A stretch of DNA of 64,000 nt, from contig NZ_LR733312.1 of the NCBI RefSeq assembly GCF_902506295.1, positions 310,001 through 374,000 of the forward strand. Direction: 5' to 3'. Positions 9,058-18,415 of this stretch are shown here, one piece after another. The translations under genes and the position numbers were made by a program. The stretch is from Luteimonas sp. 9C. GTDB lineage: Bacteria; Pseudomonadota; Gammaproteobacteria; Xanthomonadales; Xanthomonadaceae. The notes under the pieces are model-generated. The model did not search any database. It was not told the origin of the DNA and saw only the letters and a list, made by a program, of their open reading frames with translations. Position 1 is the stretch's first letter. The number at the start of each line of letters is the position of its first letter.

Positions 9058-9789
9058 TCACGCCCATTCCGGCGACGGCAGGTCCGCGACCGCGTGGCGC
9101 ATGGCGTCGTTCCAGTGACTGCGGATCGACTGCAGGTAGGCGTCGCCGTCCTCGAACCGCTGCTGGATCTCGATCTTCAGGCTGTCACGCCTGTAGACCA
9201 GCAGATCGATCGGCGGACCGACCGACAGGTTGGAGCGGATCGTCGAATCGAACGACACCAGCGCGCACTTGGTCGCCGTGACCAGATCGGTGTGCGAGTT
9301 GATCACGCGGTCGAGGATCGGCTTGCCGAACTTGATCTCGCCGGTCTGGAAGAACGGCGTCTCGCCGGCGCTCTCGATGAAGTTGCCTTCCGAGTACACC
9401 AGGAACAGACGCGGCGCCTCGCCGCGGATCTGGCCGCCGACGATGAAGGAGCCACTCGGATCGATGCCGCCGTCGCGCAGATAGGCTTCGTCGCGACCGC
9501 GGATCTCGCGCATCGCATCGCCGACCACCTGCGCCACCTGGAACATCGACTCCGCGTTGAGGATGCCGATGCGCTCGGGCTCGTGGCGGGCGCGGTGCTC
9601 GAGCAGATTGAGCACGTTCTGCGTCAGCGACAGGTTGCCCGACGACAGCGTGACCACCACGCGCTCGCCTTCCTGGCTGAAGACCCGCATCTTGCCGGCC
9701 CGGCGGATGTGGTCCACGCCGGCGTTGGTGCGTGAGTCGGAGGCCAATACGAGGCCCTCGTCGAGGTTCAGTCCGATGCAGTAGGTCAT
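9058..9789 (-). CDS. Anbu-type proteasome-like peptidase
   Basis: 243 residues, the usual size of Anbu (ancestral beta subunit), the bacterial proteasome relative. The sequence begins MTYCIGL, so removal of the initiator Met exposes Thr as N-terminal nucleophile. GLVLASDSRTNAG and RRAGKMRVF follow, with the catalytic-site lysine (residue 33 counting Met) and the family serine/aspartate positions. It is the third gene of a minus-strand unit after an ATP-grasp gene and an alpha-E gene, which is the known genomic neighbourhood of Anbu. The family's physiological substrate is not established. The transglutaminase-like protease that often completes this cluster is not present here. Confidence 0.92.
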   Translation of the reverse strand: MTYCIGLNLDEGLVLASDSRTNAGVDHIRRAGKMRVFSQEGERVVVTLSSGNLSLTQNVLNLLEHRARHEPERIGILNAESMFQVAQVVGDAMREIRGRDEAYLRDGGIDPSGSFIVGGQIRGEAPRLFLVYSEGNFIESAGETPFFQTGEIKFGKPILDRVINSHTDLVTATKCALVSFDSTIRSNLSVGPPIDLLVYRRDSLKIEIQQRFEDGDAYLQSIRSHWNDAMRHAVADLPSPEWA

Positions 9790-9847
9790 GTCGTATCGCG
9801 GTACAGCGCAGCCGACATTGTGCCCCGCGACGACGGGCAGTGACAGC

Positions 9848-10855
9848 TCAGGACGTGCGCTGCCACTGCGACTGGCGCAGGACCGGCGGTGCGACGGGCG
9901 TCGCGCCGGTGGTCATGAACTGCCGGTGGATCTCGTCGCCCAGCTTCGACAGGCGCGCCATGGTGTCCTGCAGCCAGGGTTCCAGGCCGCCGGCGATGAT
10001 CTCGTCGATGCGCGCATAACGCGCCTGTGCCGCGAGCGCACCGGCCAGCCGCGCCACTTCCAGCGACTCGCCGCCCGACAGCTGCTGCAGGATCTGATGG
10101 ATCGCGCCGACGCAGGTCTGCAGCGAGCGCGGGTTGTCGTTGTTGAGCAGCATCAGCGACGCGACCCCGGCCGGGCTGACCGATTCGCGGTACAGGCGTC
10201 GATAGGTCTCGAACGCCGACAGCGCCTGCAGCAGCGCGCTCCACTGGAAGTACTGCGTCGCGTCGCGCGCCTCGCCGGTCTCGGGCAGTTCCTCGTCGCT
10301 GCTGATCATGTCGAGCAGGCGGATCGACCAGTCGGCGCGCTCGATGAAGGCGCCCATCTGCAGGAACTGGTAGCCCTCGCCGCGGCCGAGCGTGCCGATG
10401 GTGATGCCGCGGAAGGCGGCGGAGCGGGTCTTGACCCACTCCAGCGCGCTGCTCAGCCCGTCCTGGCGCAGCCGCGCAGTGTCGAACCGGCGGATTTCCA
10501 GCCACGAGCTGTTGAGGTCCTCGTACATCTCCGCGGTGATCGCCACGCGCTGCGCACGGGCGTTCTCGCGCGCGGCGCGCAGGCAGCTGTAGATCGAGCC
10601 GGGATTGTCCGGCGAGAGCAGCAGATGCTGCACGACACTCGCCGCGTCGATGCGGCCATGCGTCTGCTGGAATTCCTGCGCGGACCCCAACGAGTCGAGT
10701 GCGCGACGCCAGGGCGCGGCCTGGGCCTTGCCACGGTCCAGCCGCTCGGGCAGCAACGCGATGCGCTGCGCCATGTCGAGCAGACGGGCGGTGTTCTCGG
10801 CGCGCTCCATGTTGCGGGCCACCCAGTAGAGATCGTTCGCGGTGCGGCACAACAT
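9848..10855 (-). CDS. Alpha-E domain protein
   Basis: 335 residues, predicted almost all helical, beginning MLCRTANDLYWVARNMERAENTARL, the signature opening of the alpha-E family (older name DUF403). Further family features are the GRGEGYQFLQMGAFIERADW segment and the SPDNPGSI segment. No catalytic motif is known. The ATG used lies five bases past the stop of the upstream ATP-grasp gene, which supports translational coupling and this start. It belongs with the ATP-grasp and Anbu genes in a system proposed to make or process a peptide-like product, but that role is inference from conserved neighbourhood only. Confidence 0.9.
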   Translation of the reverse strand: MLCRTANDLYWVARNMERAENTARLLDMAQRIALLPERLDRGKAQAAPWRRALDSLGSAQEFQQTHGRIDAASVVQHLLLSPDNPGSIYSCLRAARENARAQRVAITAEMYEDLNSSWLEIRRFDTARLRQDGLSSALEWVKTRSAAFRGITIGTLGRGEGYQFLQMGAFIERADWSIRLLDMISSDEELPETGEARDATQYFQWSALLQALSAFETYRRLYRESVSPAGVASLMLLNNDNPRSLQTCVGAIHQILQQLSGGESLEVARLAGALAAQARYARIDEIIAGGLEPWLQDTMARLSKLGDEIHRQFMTTGATPVAPPVLRQSQWQRTS

Positions 10856-10859
10856 CCGA

Positions 10860-12272
10860 TCAGCTCTCCATGACCCAGGTGTCCTTGGTTCCGCCACCCT
10901 GCGACGAGTTCACGACCAGCGAGCCTTCGCGCAACGCCACCCGCGTCAGGCCACCGGGTATCACGTGGATGCGCCGCCCGCTGAGGATGTAGGGGCGCAG
11001 GTCGATGTGGCGCGGCGCGAGGCCGCTGTCGACATAGGTGGGGCAGGTCGACAGGGAGAGGGTCGGCTGCGCGATGTAGTTGCCGGGGTCGGCGAGGATG
11101 CGCGCACGGAACTCCTCGATCTCCGCCTTCGTCGACGCCGGCCCGACCAGCATGCCGTAGCCGCCAGCGCCGTGGACTTCCTTGACCACCAGTTCCGGCA
11201 GGTGCTCGAGCGTGTACTTGAGGTCGTCCTTGTTGCGCAGCTGCCAGGTCGGCACGTTGTGCAGGATCGGCTCCTCGCTGAGGTAGTAGCGGATCATCTC
11301 CGGTACGTACGGATACACCGACTTGTCGTCGCCCACGCCGGTGCCCGGCGCGTTCGCCAGCGTGACGTTGCCGGCGCGGTAGGCGCCGAACAGCCCCGGC
11401 ACGCCGAGCATCGATTCGGGGCGGAACACGGTGGGGTCGAGGTAGTCGTCGTTGATGCGGCGGTAGATCACGTGGACGCGTTGCGCGCCGCGCGTGGTCT
11501 GTGCGTAGACCATGTCGCCCTGCACGAACAGGTCCGCGCCCTCCACCAGCTCCACGCCCATCTGCTGGGCGAGGAACGCGTGCTCGAAATAAGCGGAATT
11601 GGCCGCGCCCGGCGTCAGCACCGCGACCACGGGATTGTCGACATTGGCGGGCGCGCACTGGCGCAGCACTTCGAACAGGGCGTCGGGATACTGTTCGACG
11701 GGCGCGATCTGCTGGCGGGCGAAGACTTCCGGCAGCAGCCGCGACATCATCCGCCGGTTCTCGAGCATGTACGACACGCCCGAGGCCACCCGCAGATTGT
11801 CCTCGAGCACGTAGTACTCGCCGTCGCCGGCGCGCACCAGGTCGATGCCCGACACGTGCGAATAGGTGTCGCAGGCGACCTTGAGGCCCTGCATCTCCTT
11901 GCGGTACTCGCTGTTGTCGAGCACCAGTTCGGTGGGAATGCGTCCGTCGCGCAGGATGCGCTGGTCGCCGTAGATGTCGCCGAGGAACAGGTTCAGGGCG
12001 TGCACGCGCTGGCGCAGCCCGGCTTCGAGCATCTTCCATTCCTGGGCAGGCAGGACGCGCGGCACGATGTCGAACGGAATCAGGCGTTCGTTGCCCGTCT
12101 CCTCGCCATAGACCGAGAACGTGATGCCCACACGATGGAAGGAGATTTCCGCCTCGCGCCGCTTGTGCGCCACCTGCGCCTCGGGCGTGGCCTGCAGCCA
12201 GTCGTCGAAACCGCGATAGTGCGGGCGGACGTGCCCGTCGGCATCGTGCATTTCGTCGTAGCTGGGTGGCAT
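10860..12272 (-). CDS. Circularly permuted type 2 ATP-grasp protein
   Basis: 470 residues, matching the DUF404/DUF407 circularly permuted ATP-grasp family. Recognisable blocks are RLIPFDIVPRVLPAQEW near residue 65, LEDNLRVASGVSYMLENR, VIYRRINDDYLDP, NAPGTGVGDDKSVYPY and VKEVHGAGGYGML. ATP-grasp enzymes join a carboxylate to an amine or thiol through an acyl phosphate, so a ligase role (perhaps peptide bond formation) is expected, substrate unknown. I start at the ATG giving MPPSYDEMHDADG because CGGAG lies upstream; a longer in-frame extension has no family similarity. It is first in the unit ATP-grasp, alpha-E, Anbu. Confidence 0.9.
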   Translation of the reverse strand: MPPSYDEMHDADGHVRPHYRGFDDWLQATPEAQVAHKRREAEISFHRVGITFSVYGEETGNERLIPFDIVPRVLPAQEWKMLEAGLRQRVHALNLFLGDIYGDQRILRDGRIPTELVLDNSEYRKEMQGLKVACDTYSHVSGIDLVRAGDGEYYVLEDNLRVASGVSYMLENRRMMSRLLPEVFARQQIAPVEQYPDALFEVLRQCAPANVDNPVVAVLTPGAANSAYFEHAFLAQQMGVELVEGADLFVQGDMVYAQTTRGAQRVHVIYRRINDDYLDPTVFRPESMLGVPGLFGAYRAGNVTLANAPGTGVGDDKSVYPYVPEMIRYYLSEEPILHNVPTWQLRNKDDLKYTLEHLPELVVKEVHGAGGYGMLVGPASTKAEIEEFRARILADPGNYIAQPTLSLSTCPTYVDSGLAPRHIDLRPYILSGRRIHVIPGGLTRVALREGSLVVNSSQGGGTKDTWVMES

Positions 12273-12386
12273 CGGGTGACAGGCTCCGTGGGCAGTGCAC
12301 AGGCGGATCCGTGCTGCACTGCACAGATAGCATGCGAACTCGACGATGCACAACGGGTGATGGCGGCGCGCCTGCGCCGCATGCGA

Positions 12387-12410
12387 AACGGGCCGCTTGC
12401 GCGGCCCGTT
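12387..12410 (-). terminator. Terminator-like hairpin after metK
   Basis: Perfect ten-base-pair inverted repeat AACGGGCCGC/GCGGCCCGTT with a four-base loop, about 40 bases past the metK stop. On the minus strand it ends in GTTTCGC, so the T-run is short. Confidence 0.6.
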
Positions 12411-12450
12411 CCGGGAGATCACGGTCGCGGCGGAGCCGCGATCGGATCGC

Positions 12451-13662
12451 TTACTTCAACTTCGCATCCGCGCGCAGTGCATCGGCGCGATCGGTCTTCT
12501 CCCACGAGAACGACGTCGCGCTGTGCGACTTGCCGGCACCGTCGGTATAGCTGAAGTCCTTCGGCTTGCGGCCGAAGTGACCGTAGGCCGCCGTCTGCTG
12601 GTACATCGGGTGGATCAGATCCAGCATCTGGATGATGCCGTACGGGCGCAGGTCGAAGTGCTTGCGGATCAGCTTTTCGATCTTCTCGTCCGGGATCTTG
12701 CCGGTACCGAAGGTGGTGACCGAGATCGAGGTCGGCTCGGCGACGCCGATCGCGTAGGACACCTGCACTTCGCAACGGTCGGCGAGGCCGGCGGCGACGA
12801 CGTTCTTGGCGACGTAACGCGCGGCGTAGGCGGCCGAGCGGTCGACCTTCGACGGATCCTTGCCCGAGAACGCACCGCCACCGTGGCGCGCCCAGCCGCC
12901 GTAGGTGTCGACGATGATCTTGCGGCCGGTCAGGCCGCAGTCGCCCACGGGGCCGCCGATGATGAACTTGCCGGTCGGGTTGATGTGGAACTTGGTGCCC
13001 TTGTGCAGCCACTTGGCCGGCAGCACGGGCTTGATGATCTCTTCGCGGACGGCCTCGATGAGGTCCTTCTGCTTGATGCCCGGATCATGCTGGGTCGACA
13101 GCACCACCGCATCGATCGCGGTCGCCTGGCCGTCTTCATAGCGCAGCGTGACCTGCGACTTCGCGTCGGGGCGCAGCCACGAGAGATTGGAATTCTTCTT
13201 CTTGCGGATCTGCGCCTGGCGCTCGACGAGGCGATGCGACAGATGGATCGCGGCCGGCATGAAGCTGTCGGTCTCGTTGGTCGCGTAGCCGAACATCAGG
13301 CCCTGGTCGCCGGCGCCCTGCTGCTCGGGATTCTTGCGGTCCACGCCCTGGTTGATGTCGGGCGACTGCTTGCCGATCAGGTTCAGCACGCCACAGGTCT
13401 CGCCGTCGAAACCGACGTCGGAGCTGTTGTAGCCGATGTCGAGGATCACCTTGCGGGTCAGCGCTTCCAGATCGATCCAGGCACTGGTCGTGACTTCGCC
13501 GGCGACGATCGCCACGCCCGTCTTGACCAGCGTTTCGCAGGCCACGCGCGCGCGCTTGTCCTGCGCGAGAATCGCGTCGAGGACGGCGTCGGAAATCTGG
13601 TCGGCGATCTTGTCCGGGTGGCCTTCGGAGACCGACTCGGAAGTGAAGAGATAGCTGGACAT
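12451..13662 (-). CDS. metK: S-adenosylmethionine synthetase
   Basis: Makes SAM from methionine and ATP in the cytosol. 403 residues. Signature blocks are [18 protein letters not shown] near the N-terminus, [12 protein letters not shown] (the ATP-site hexapeptide region), and [19 protein letters not shown] with the phosphate-loop residues. I start at the ATG giving [18 protein letters not shown]; longer in-frame starts have no similarity to the family. Together with the SAH hydrolase gene and the metX operon in this window it completes most of the methyl cycle. No SAM-sensing RNA is visible in its short leader, although an ATAT-N4-ATAT motif overlaps the ribosome-binding region. A terminator-like hairpin follows. 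Confidence 0.97.
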   Translation of the reverse strand: MSSYLFTSESVSEGHPDKIADQISDAVLDAILAQDKRARVACETLVKTGVAIVAGEVTTSAWIDLEALTRKVILDIGYNSSDVGFDGETCGVLNLIGKQSPDINQGVDRKNPEQQGAGDQGLMFGYATNETDSFMPAAIHLSHRLVERQAQIRKKKNSNLSWLRPDAKSQVTLRYEDGQATAIDAVVLSTQHDPGIKQKDLIEAVREEIIKPVLPAKWLHKGTKFHINPTGKFIIGGPVGDCGLTGRKIIVDTYGGWARHGGGAFSGKDPSKVDRSAAYAARYVAKNVVAAGLADRCEVQVSYAIGVAEPTSISVTTFGTGKIPDEKIEKLIRKHFDLRPYGIIQMLDLIHPMYQQTAAYGHFGRKPKDFSYTDGAGKSHSATSFSWEKTDRADALRADAKLK

Positions 13663-13669
13663 CGGGCCT

Positions 13670-13681
13670 ATATCCCTATAT
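13670..13681. promoter_or_regulatory. ATAT-N4-ATAT motif in metK leader
   Basis: Two ATAT blocks separated by four bases lie 8-19 bases upstream of the metK ATG, in a region otherwise GC-rich. It could be a regulator site or simply an open ribosome-binding region (AGGGATATAGG). Weak evidence. Confidence 0.25.
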
Positions 13682-13817
13682 TCGGATGAAAAGATGGGCC
13701 GAAATGATACAGCGCCGGCCGTGGAATTGCATTGTGCCCTGCGGCGGATTGCGGTGCGGTTAAGCGCGCCACCGCCGCGCGTGTCGTCGTTGCAGGGCCG
13801 ACTGCTAGCATCGACGG

Positions 13818-14867
13818 ATGGATTCCCTGACCCAGATCGTCCTCGGCGCATCGGTCGCCGCCGCCATCGTGCCGGCCGCCCATCGGCGCGCCGCGCTGGT
13901 GGCCGGCGCCGCGCTCGGCACCCTGCCGGATCTCGACGGCGTGCCGATCGCATTGATGACCGACGATCCGGTGCTGCGCATGACGCTGCACCGGGGGCTC
14001 ACGCACTCGCTGCTGGTGCTGCCGCTGGTGGCCGCCGCGATCTGGTGGCTGTTCAAGCGGTTCGGCAACGGCCGGGTCGCGGCATCGCCGGTGCGCTGGT
14101 TCTGGGCGATCGCGCTGGCACTGGTCACGCATCCGCTGCTCGATGCGTTCACCGTCTACGGCACACAGCTGTGGTGGCCGCTGACGCCGCCGCCGGCGAT
14201 GTGGTCGAGCGTTTTCATCATCGATCCGCTCTATACGGTCTGGTTGATGATTGGCGTGCTCGTCGCCGCGTTCGCCGGTCCGCGCCCAGTCGCCGGCCGG
14301 CTGATCGCCGCCGGGCTCGTGCTGAGCACGGCGTATCTGGGCTGGTCGCTGGTGGCCAAGACACTGGTGAACCGCGAAGCCGATCGCGCGCTGGTCGCGA
14401 TGGGCCTGGGTGATGCACCGCGGTTCTCGGTGCCGATGCCCGTCAACACCGTGCTGTGGCGCGTGGTCGCGATGACCGACGACGGCTATGTCGAAGGTTT
14501 CCGCTCATTGGCGGCAGATCGTGGCCCGATGCAGTTCACTGCGTACACCTCGGATGTCGCCGCACTGCGCGAGAACGCAGGCCTGCCTGCGGTGCAACGA
14601 CTCGCGTGGTTCAACCACGGTTTCATGGGCGCGGCGGTGGTCGACGACACCCTCCAGCTCAGCGATCTGCGCATGGGCAATGAACCCGACTATTTCTTCC
14701 GTTTCGACGTGGCCCAGCGTGCGGGCAATGGCTGGCGATCGATCCCGCCGGTGCAGGCGGAGATGAGGCGCGACATCGCGGAGACGTGGCACGCGACCTG
14801 GGCGCGCATCTGGCACGAGCCGGCGACGCCGGGTCTCGAAATGGGCGGGGCGGTCGGCAGTCCTTGA
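13818..14867 (+). CDS. YdjM-type membrane-bound metal-dependent hydrolase
   Basis: 349 residues. Starts [16 protein letters not shown] and carries LPDLDG near residue 36 and HRGLTHS near residue 58, the conserved Asp/His motifs of the YdjM/DUF457 inner-membrane hydrolase family. A further [12 protein letters not shown] block follows. Several hydrophobic segments lie between residues 20 and 180, then a soluble C-terminal half of about 150 residues. The reaction is not established for the family; in E. coli ydjM is an SOS gene. Here it is divergent from metK with no LexA box that I can see. Membrane location and family are clear, substrate unknown. Confidence 0.88.
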   Translation: MDSLTQIVLGASVAAAIVPAAHRRAALVAGAALGTLPDLDGVPIALMTDDPVLRMTLHRGLTHSLLVLPLVAAAIWWLFKRFGNGRVAASPVRWFWAIALALVTHPLLDAFTVYGTQLWWPLTPPPAMWSSVFIIDPLYTVWLMIGVLVAAFAGPRPVAGRLIAAGLVLSTAYLGWSLVAKTLVNREADRALVAMGLGDAPRFSVPMPVNTVLWRVVAMTDDGYVEGFRSLAADRGPMQFTAYTSDVAALRENAGLPAVQRLAWFNHGFMGAAVVDDTLQLSDLRMGNEPDYFFRFDVAQRAGNGWRSIPPVQAEMRRDIAETWHATWARIWHEPATPGLEMGGAVGSP

Positions 14868-14940
14868 CGCTTCGCAGGATGGGTCGAGCGCAGCGCAACC
14901 GATCACCCGATTCGTATTGGAAGCCGGCAATGCCGGAACG

Positions 14941-15972
14941 CTATCGATGGGTTTCGCCGCGCTCTACGAATCCTGCGGACGACGGACGCGTGGGCCGGAG
15001 GTCGCCGGCGACCAGCGCGTCGAAGTAGTCGCGGGTCAGTGCGAGTTGCGCGTCGGCGGTCTCGGCGCGGTTGACCACGCTGCGGAAGGCCGCGTTCTCG
15101 GGCCGGTCCTTGGCGTACCAGCCCAGATGCTTGCGTGCGATGCGCACGCCGGAGGTCTCGCCGTAGAACGCATGCAGCGCTTCGAGATGGCCGAGCAGGA
15201 TGTCGCGGATTTCGGTCAGTGTCGGCGGCGCCAGATGCGTGCCGGTCGCAAGAAAGTGCGCGATCTCGCGGAAGATCCACGGCCGGCCCTGCGCGGCGCG
15301 GCCGACCATCACCGCGTCGACGCCGGTGTGGCGGAGCACGGCCAGCGCCTTCTCCGGCGAATCGATGTCGCCATTGGCGAGCACCGGAATCGACAGCGCG
15401 GCCTTGATCGCGGCGATCGTGTCGTATTCGGCAGTGCCGGTGTAATGCTGGTCGCGCGTGCGGCCGTGCACGGCGAGCGCGGCAATGCCGGCATCCTGCG
15501 CGATGCGCGCGATGGTGGGCGCGTTGCGGTGCTCGGCGCACCAGCCGGTGCGGATCTTCAACGTCACCGGTACGTCGACCGCGCGCACCACGGCATCGAG
15601 GATGCGCGCGACCAGGCCCTCGTCCTGCATCAGTGCCGAGCCGGCCCAGGCGTTGCAGACCTTCTTCGCCGGGCAGCCCATGTTGATGTCGATGATCTGC
15701 GCGCCGTGGTCGACGTTGTAGCGCGCGGCGTCGGCCAGCATCGCCGGCTCGGTGCCGGCGATCTGCACGCCGACCGGCGCGGGTTCGCCGTCGTGGTCCA
15801 TGCGCCGCAGCGATTTCTCGGTCTGCCAGAAACGCGGATCGCTGATCGTCATCTCCGACATCGCCAGACCCGCGCCCAGCCGCTTGCACAGCTGCCGGAA
15901 CGGCTTGTCGGTGACCCCGGCCATCGGCGCCAGGACCACGTTCGGTTCGATGCGGTAGGGCCCGATCTGCAT
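14941..15972 (-). CDS. dusB: tRNA-dihydrouridine synthase B
   Basis: 343 residues. FMN enzyme that reduces uridine to dihydrouridine in the D-loop of tRNA. The FMN-barrel start NVVLAPMAGVTDKPFR, the INMGCPAKKVCN motif with catalytic Cys100, and RTGWC are visible, and GDIDSPEKAL followed by MVGRAAQGRPWIF match DusB rather than DusA or DusC. In many gammaproteobacteria dusB precedes fis; here no fis gene follows, the downstream neighbour being a convergent gene. The ribokinase gene lies 53 bases upstream on the same strand, so the two may be co-transcribed. Confidence 0.93.
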   Translation of the reverse strand: MQIGPYRIEPNVVLAPMAGVTDKPFRQLCKRLGAGLAMSEMTISDPRFWQTEKSLRRMDHDGEPAPVGVQIAGTEPAMLADAARYNVDHGAQIIDINMGCPAKKVCNAWAGSALMQDEGLVARILDAVVRAVDVPVTLKIRTGWCAEHRNAPTIARIAQDAGIAALAVHGRTRDQHYTGTAEYDTIAAIKAALSIPVLANGDIDSPEKALAVLRHTGVDAVMVGRAAQGRPWIFREIAHFLATGTHLAPPTLTEIRDILLGHLEALHAFYGETSGVRIARKHLGWYAKDRPENAAFRSVVNRAETADAQLALTRDYFDALVAGDLRPTRPSSAGFVERGETHR

Positions 15973-16025
15973 GGCGCCATTGTCGCCGATCGGCGCACGG
16001 CCGGCCGGCTGCCGCGAATCTGGGT

Positions 16026-16976
16026 TCAGTCGCCGACGGCGAGCCGCGGCATTGCCAGTGCCGCGCCCACATGCTCGGTCGACAGGCCGGCATAGCGGTT
16101 GGCGAACCGGACGTGTCCGGCGAACGGGTGCGCGTGCGCGGCGGCATAGGCCGCGGCCAGTGCGCCGTTGAACGCATCGCCCGCGCCGGTGGTGTCGACG
16201 GGCTCCACCTTGTCGGCGGCCACGCGATAGAACGGGGCATCGTCGCCGCGCAACAGGTCTTCGCGGTGCGAGACGAATGCGCCGGCCGCGCCGAGCGTGA
16301 TCACCACGGTGCCGCGTGGCAGCAGGGTGCGGCACAGGCGGTGCAGCTGCGCGTCCGGTGTGCCGGCGATCGCGTCGCTGTCGATGCGGTGGCTGGTGTG
16401 GCGCTCCAGCAACGCCGCGAACTCGGTTTCGTTCGGGGTGAGGATGTCGGCCGCAGCCAGCAGTTCGCGCAGACACTCCGCATTGGCCGGGGCAGGGTTG
16501 AGCATCGTGATCGTGCCGGCGGCGCGCGCCAGGCGCATCGCCTCGAGCACGCTGTCGAGCGGCGATTCGAGCTGCGACAGCAGCACGCGCGCGCCGGCGA
16601 GCGCGGGGGCCTGGCGGCCCAGCCACGCGACGCTGAGGTCGGCGTTGGCGCCGGCGCCGATGACGATGGTGTTGTGGCCGGCCTCGTCGACATAGATGCC
16701 GGCGGTGCCGGTGGGCTGCGCACTGTCGTGCACGCGCAGTTCGATGCCGTCCGCTTCGGCCAGCGCACGCGCCTGGCGGCCCCCGTCGTCGTTGCCCAGC
16801 GCGCACAGGAAGCCCGTGTCGGCGCCCGCGCGTGCGGCCGCGACGGCCTGGTTGAAGCCCTTGCCGCCGGGGCCGGTGTGATAGCGGCCGCTCAGCGTCT
16901 CGCCACGGCGTGGCAGCGTGGCGCAGTTCCAGACATGGTCGACATTGAACGACCCGACGACGACGACATGACTCAC
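16026..16976 (-). CDS. rbsK: Ribokinase
   Basis: 316 residues, PfkB-family sugar kinase that phosphorylates ribose at O5. N-terminal GSFNVDHVW and GPGGKGFNQAVAAARAG bind sugar, and C-terminal DTTGAGDAFNGALAAAYA carries the catalytic Asp and anion hole. The NupC-type nucleoside transporter gene lies 48 bases upstream on the same strand, so the pair fits uptake of nucleosides and use of their ribose. The specific ribose assignment rests on overall similarity; another PfkB sugar or nucleoside substrate is possible. Confidence 0.85.
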   Translation of the reverse strand: MSHVVVVGSFNVDHVWNCATLPRRGETLSGRYHTGPGGKGFNQAVAAARAGADTGFLCALGNDDGGRQARALAEADGIELRVHDSAQPTGTAGIYVDEAGHNTIVIGAGANADLSVAWLGRQAPALAGARVLLSQLESPLDSVLEAMRLARAAGTITMLNPAPANAECLRELLAAADILTPNETEFAALLERHTSHRIDSDAIAGTPDAQLHRLCRTLLPRGTVVITLGAAGAFVSHREDLLRGDDAPFYRVAADKVEPVDTTGAGDAFNGALAAAYAAAHAHPFAGHVRFANRYAGLSTEHVGAALAMPRLAVGD

Positions 16977-17024
16977 GTCACACCCCGCGTCGCATCGATT
17001 CGGCGCTGCGGACCCGCATCGGAT

Positions 17025-18323
17025 TCACCACTGCGCCGCCGAGAGCACGCCGGCAATCGTCGCCGTCATCATGGTGGCGATCGAGCCGCCCAGTACCGCG
17101 CGCAGGCCCAGGCGCGCCAGGTCGGCACGGCGCTCGGGGGCGATGCCGCCGATGCCGCCGATCTGGATCGCGATCGAGCTGAAGTTGGCGAAGCCGCACA
17201 GCGCGTACGTCGCGATCAGGGCGCCTTGCGGCCCCAGCGTCACGCCGGCCACGTTGCCCTGCAGGATCTCGCCCAGCTGCATGTACGCCACGAATTCGTT
17301 GAGTACCACCTTGGTGCCGATCAGGCCGCCGACGGTGGCGGCGTCTTCCCAGGGCACGCCGATCAGCCAGGCCAGCGGCGCCAGCGTCCAGCCCAGCAGG
17401 GCGGACAGGTCGGTCGGACGGCCGAGCAGCGTCTGCAGCCCGGTCACTTCGCCCATCCACACCAGCGGCGCGTTGAGCAGCGCGATCAGCGCGATGAAGG
17501 CCAGCAGCATCGCGCCAACGTTCAATGCGAGCTTCAGGCCGTCGGCAGCGCCGGCGGCAGCGGCGTCGATGACGTTGGCCGTGGTCTTCTCCACGTGCAC
17601 GCGCACGGCGCCCAGGGTCTGCGGCGCGGCGGTTTCCGGAATCAGGATCTTGGCGATAACCAGTGTGGCCGGCGCCGCCATGACGCTGGCCGTGATCAGG
17701 TGCTTGGCGTACACGGCCTGCTGCACGGGGTCATTGCCGCCCAGCAGCAGCACGTAGGCGCCGAGCACGCCGCCGGCGATCGTCGCCATGCCGCCGACCA
17801 TCAGGGTCAGCAGTTCGGACATCGTCATGCCGGCGATGTAGGGACGCACGACCAGCGGCGCCTCGGTCTGGCCGATGAACGCGTTCGCGCAGACCGACAG
17901 CGTTTCCGCGCCGGACACGCGCATGGCCTTGGTGATCACCCAGGCCATGCCCTGGACGATCTTCTGCATCACGCCCATGTGATAGAGGACGCTCATGAAG
18001 CTGGCGAAGAAGATGATCGTCGGCAGCACCTGGAACGCGAACACGAAGCCGAACTTACCGGCATCGCTGAAGTCGCCGAAGATGAAGCGCGCGCCCTCGG
18101 TGGTGAACCCGAGCAGCCTGACGAAGCCGCCCGACAGCGTGTCGAACACGCTCGCCCCCCAGGGGGTCAGCAGCACGACGCACGCGATGACGACCTGCAG
18201 CAGCAGACCCATCCCGACGAGGCGCCAGTCCACCGCACGCCGGTTGTTGGAGAACAGCCACGTGATGCCGATCAGCACAGCAAGACCAAACAGGCCGAAG
18301 CCGGCCCGCAGCAGGAAATCCAT
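17025..18323 (-). CDS. Concentrative nucleoside transporter (NupC/CNT family)
   Basis: 432 residues with eight or more hydrophobic segments, a plasma-membrane cation-coupled nucleoside importer. Family motifs are GQTEAPLVVRPYI near residue 150 (the nucleoside-binding GQTEAP), VLNEFVAY in the second half, and YALCGFANFSSIAIQIGGIG (the NFSSI motif). The next gene downstream encodes a PfkB-type kinase, consistent with nucleoside salvage. The start MDFLLRAGFGLFGLAVL is a plausible first membrane segment. Confidence 0.94.
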   Translation of the reverse strand: MDFLLRAGFGLFGLAVLIGITWLFSNNRRAVDWRLVGMGLLLQVVIACVVLLTPWGASVFDTLSGGFVRLLGFTTEGARFIFGDFSDAGKFGFVFAFQVLPTIIFFASFMSVLYHMGVMQKIVQGMAWVITKAMRVSGAETLSVCANAFIGQTEAPLVVRPYIAGMTMSELLTLMVGGMATIAGGVLGAYVLLLGGNDPVQQAVYAKHLITASVMAAPATLVIAKILIPETAAPQTLGAVRVHVEKTTANVIDAAAAGAADGLKLALNVGAMLLAFIALIALLNAPLVWMGEVTGLQTLLGRPTDLSALLGWTLAPLAWLIGVPWEDAATVGGLIGTKVVLNEFVAYMQLGEILQGNVAGVTLGPQGALIATYALCGFANFSSIAIQIGGIGGIAPERRADLARLGLRAVLGGSIATMMTATIAGVLSAAQW

Positions 18324-18415
18324 GGTCGCGTGGCCCCCGGGCCCTTCGTCGAGTCGCGCAGCCTAGTGCAGCGGGGCGGCCCGGGCAACCACAGCGCCCG
18401 TGAACACGCCGTCGT

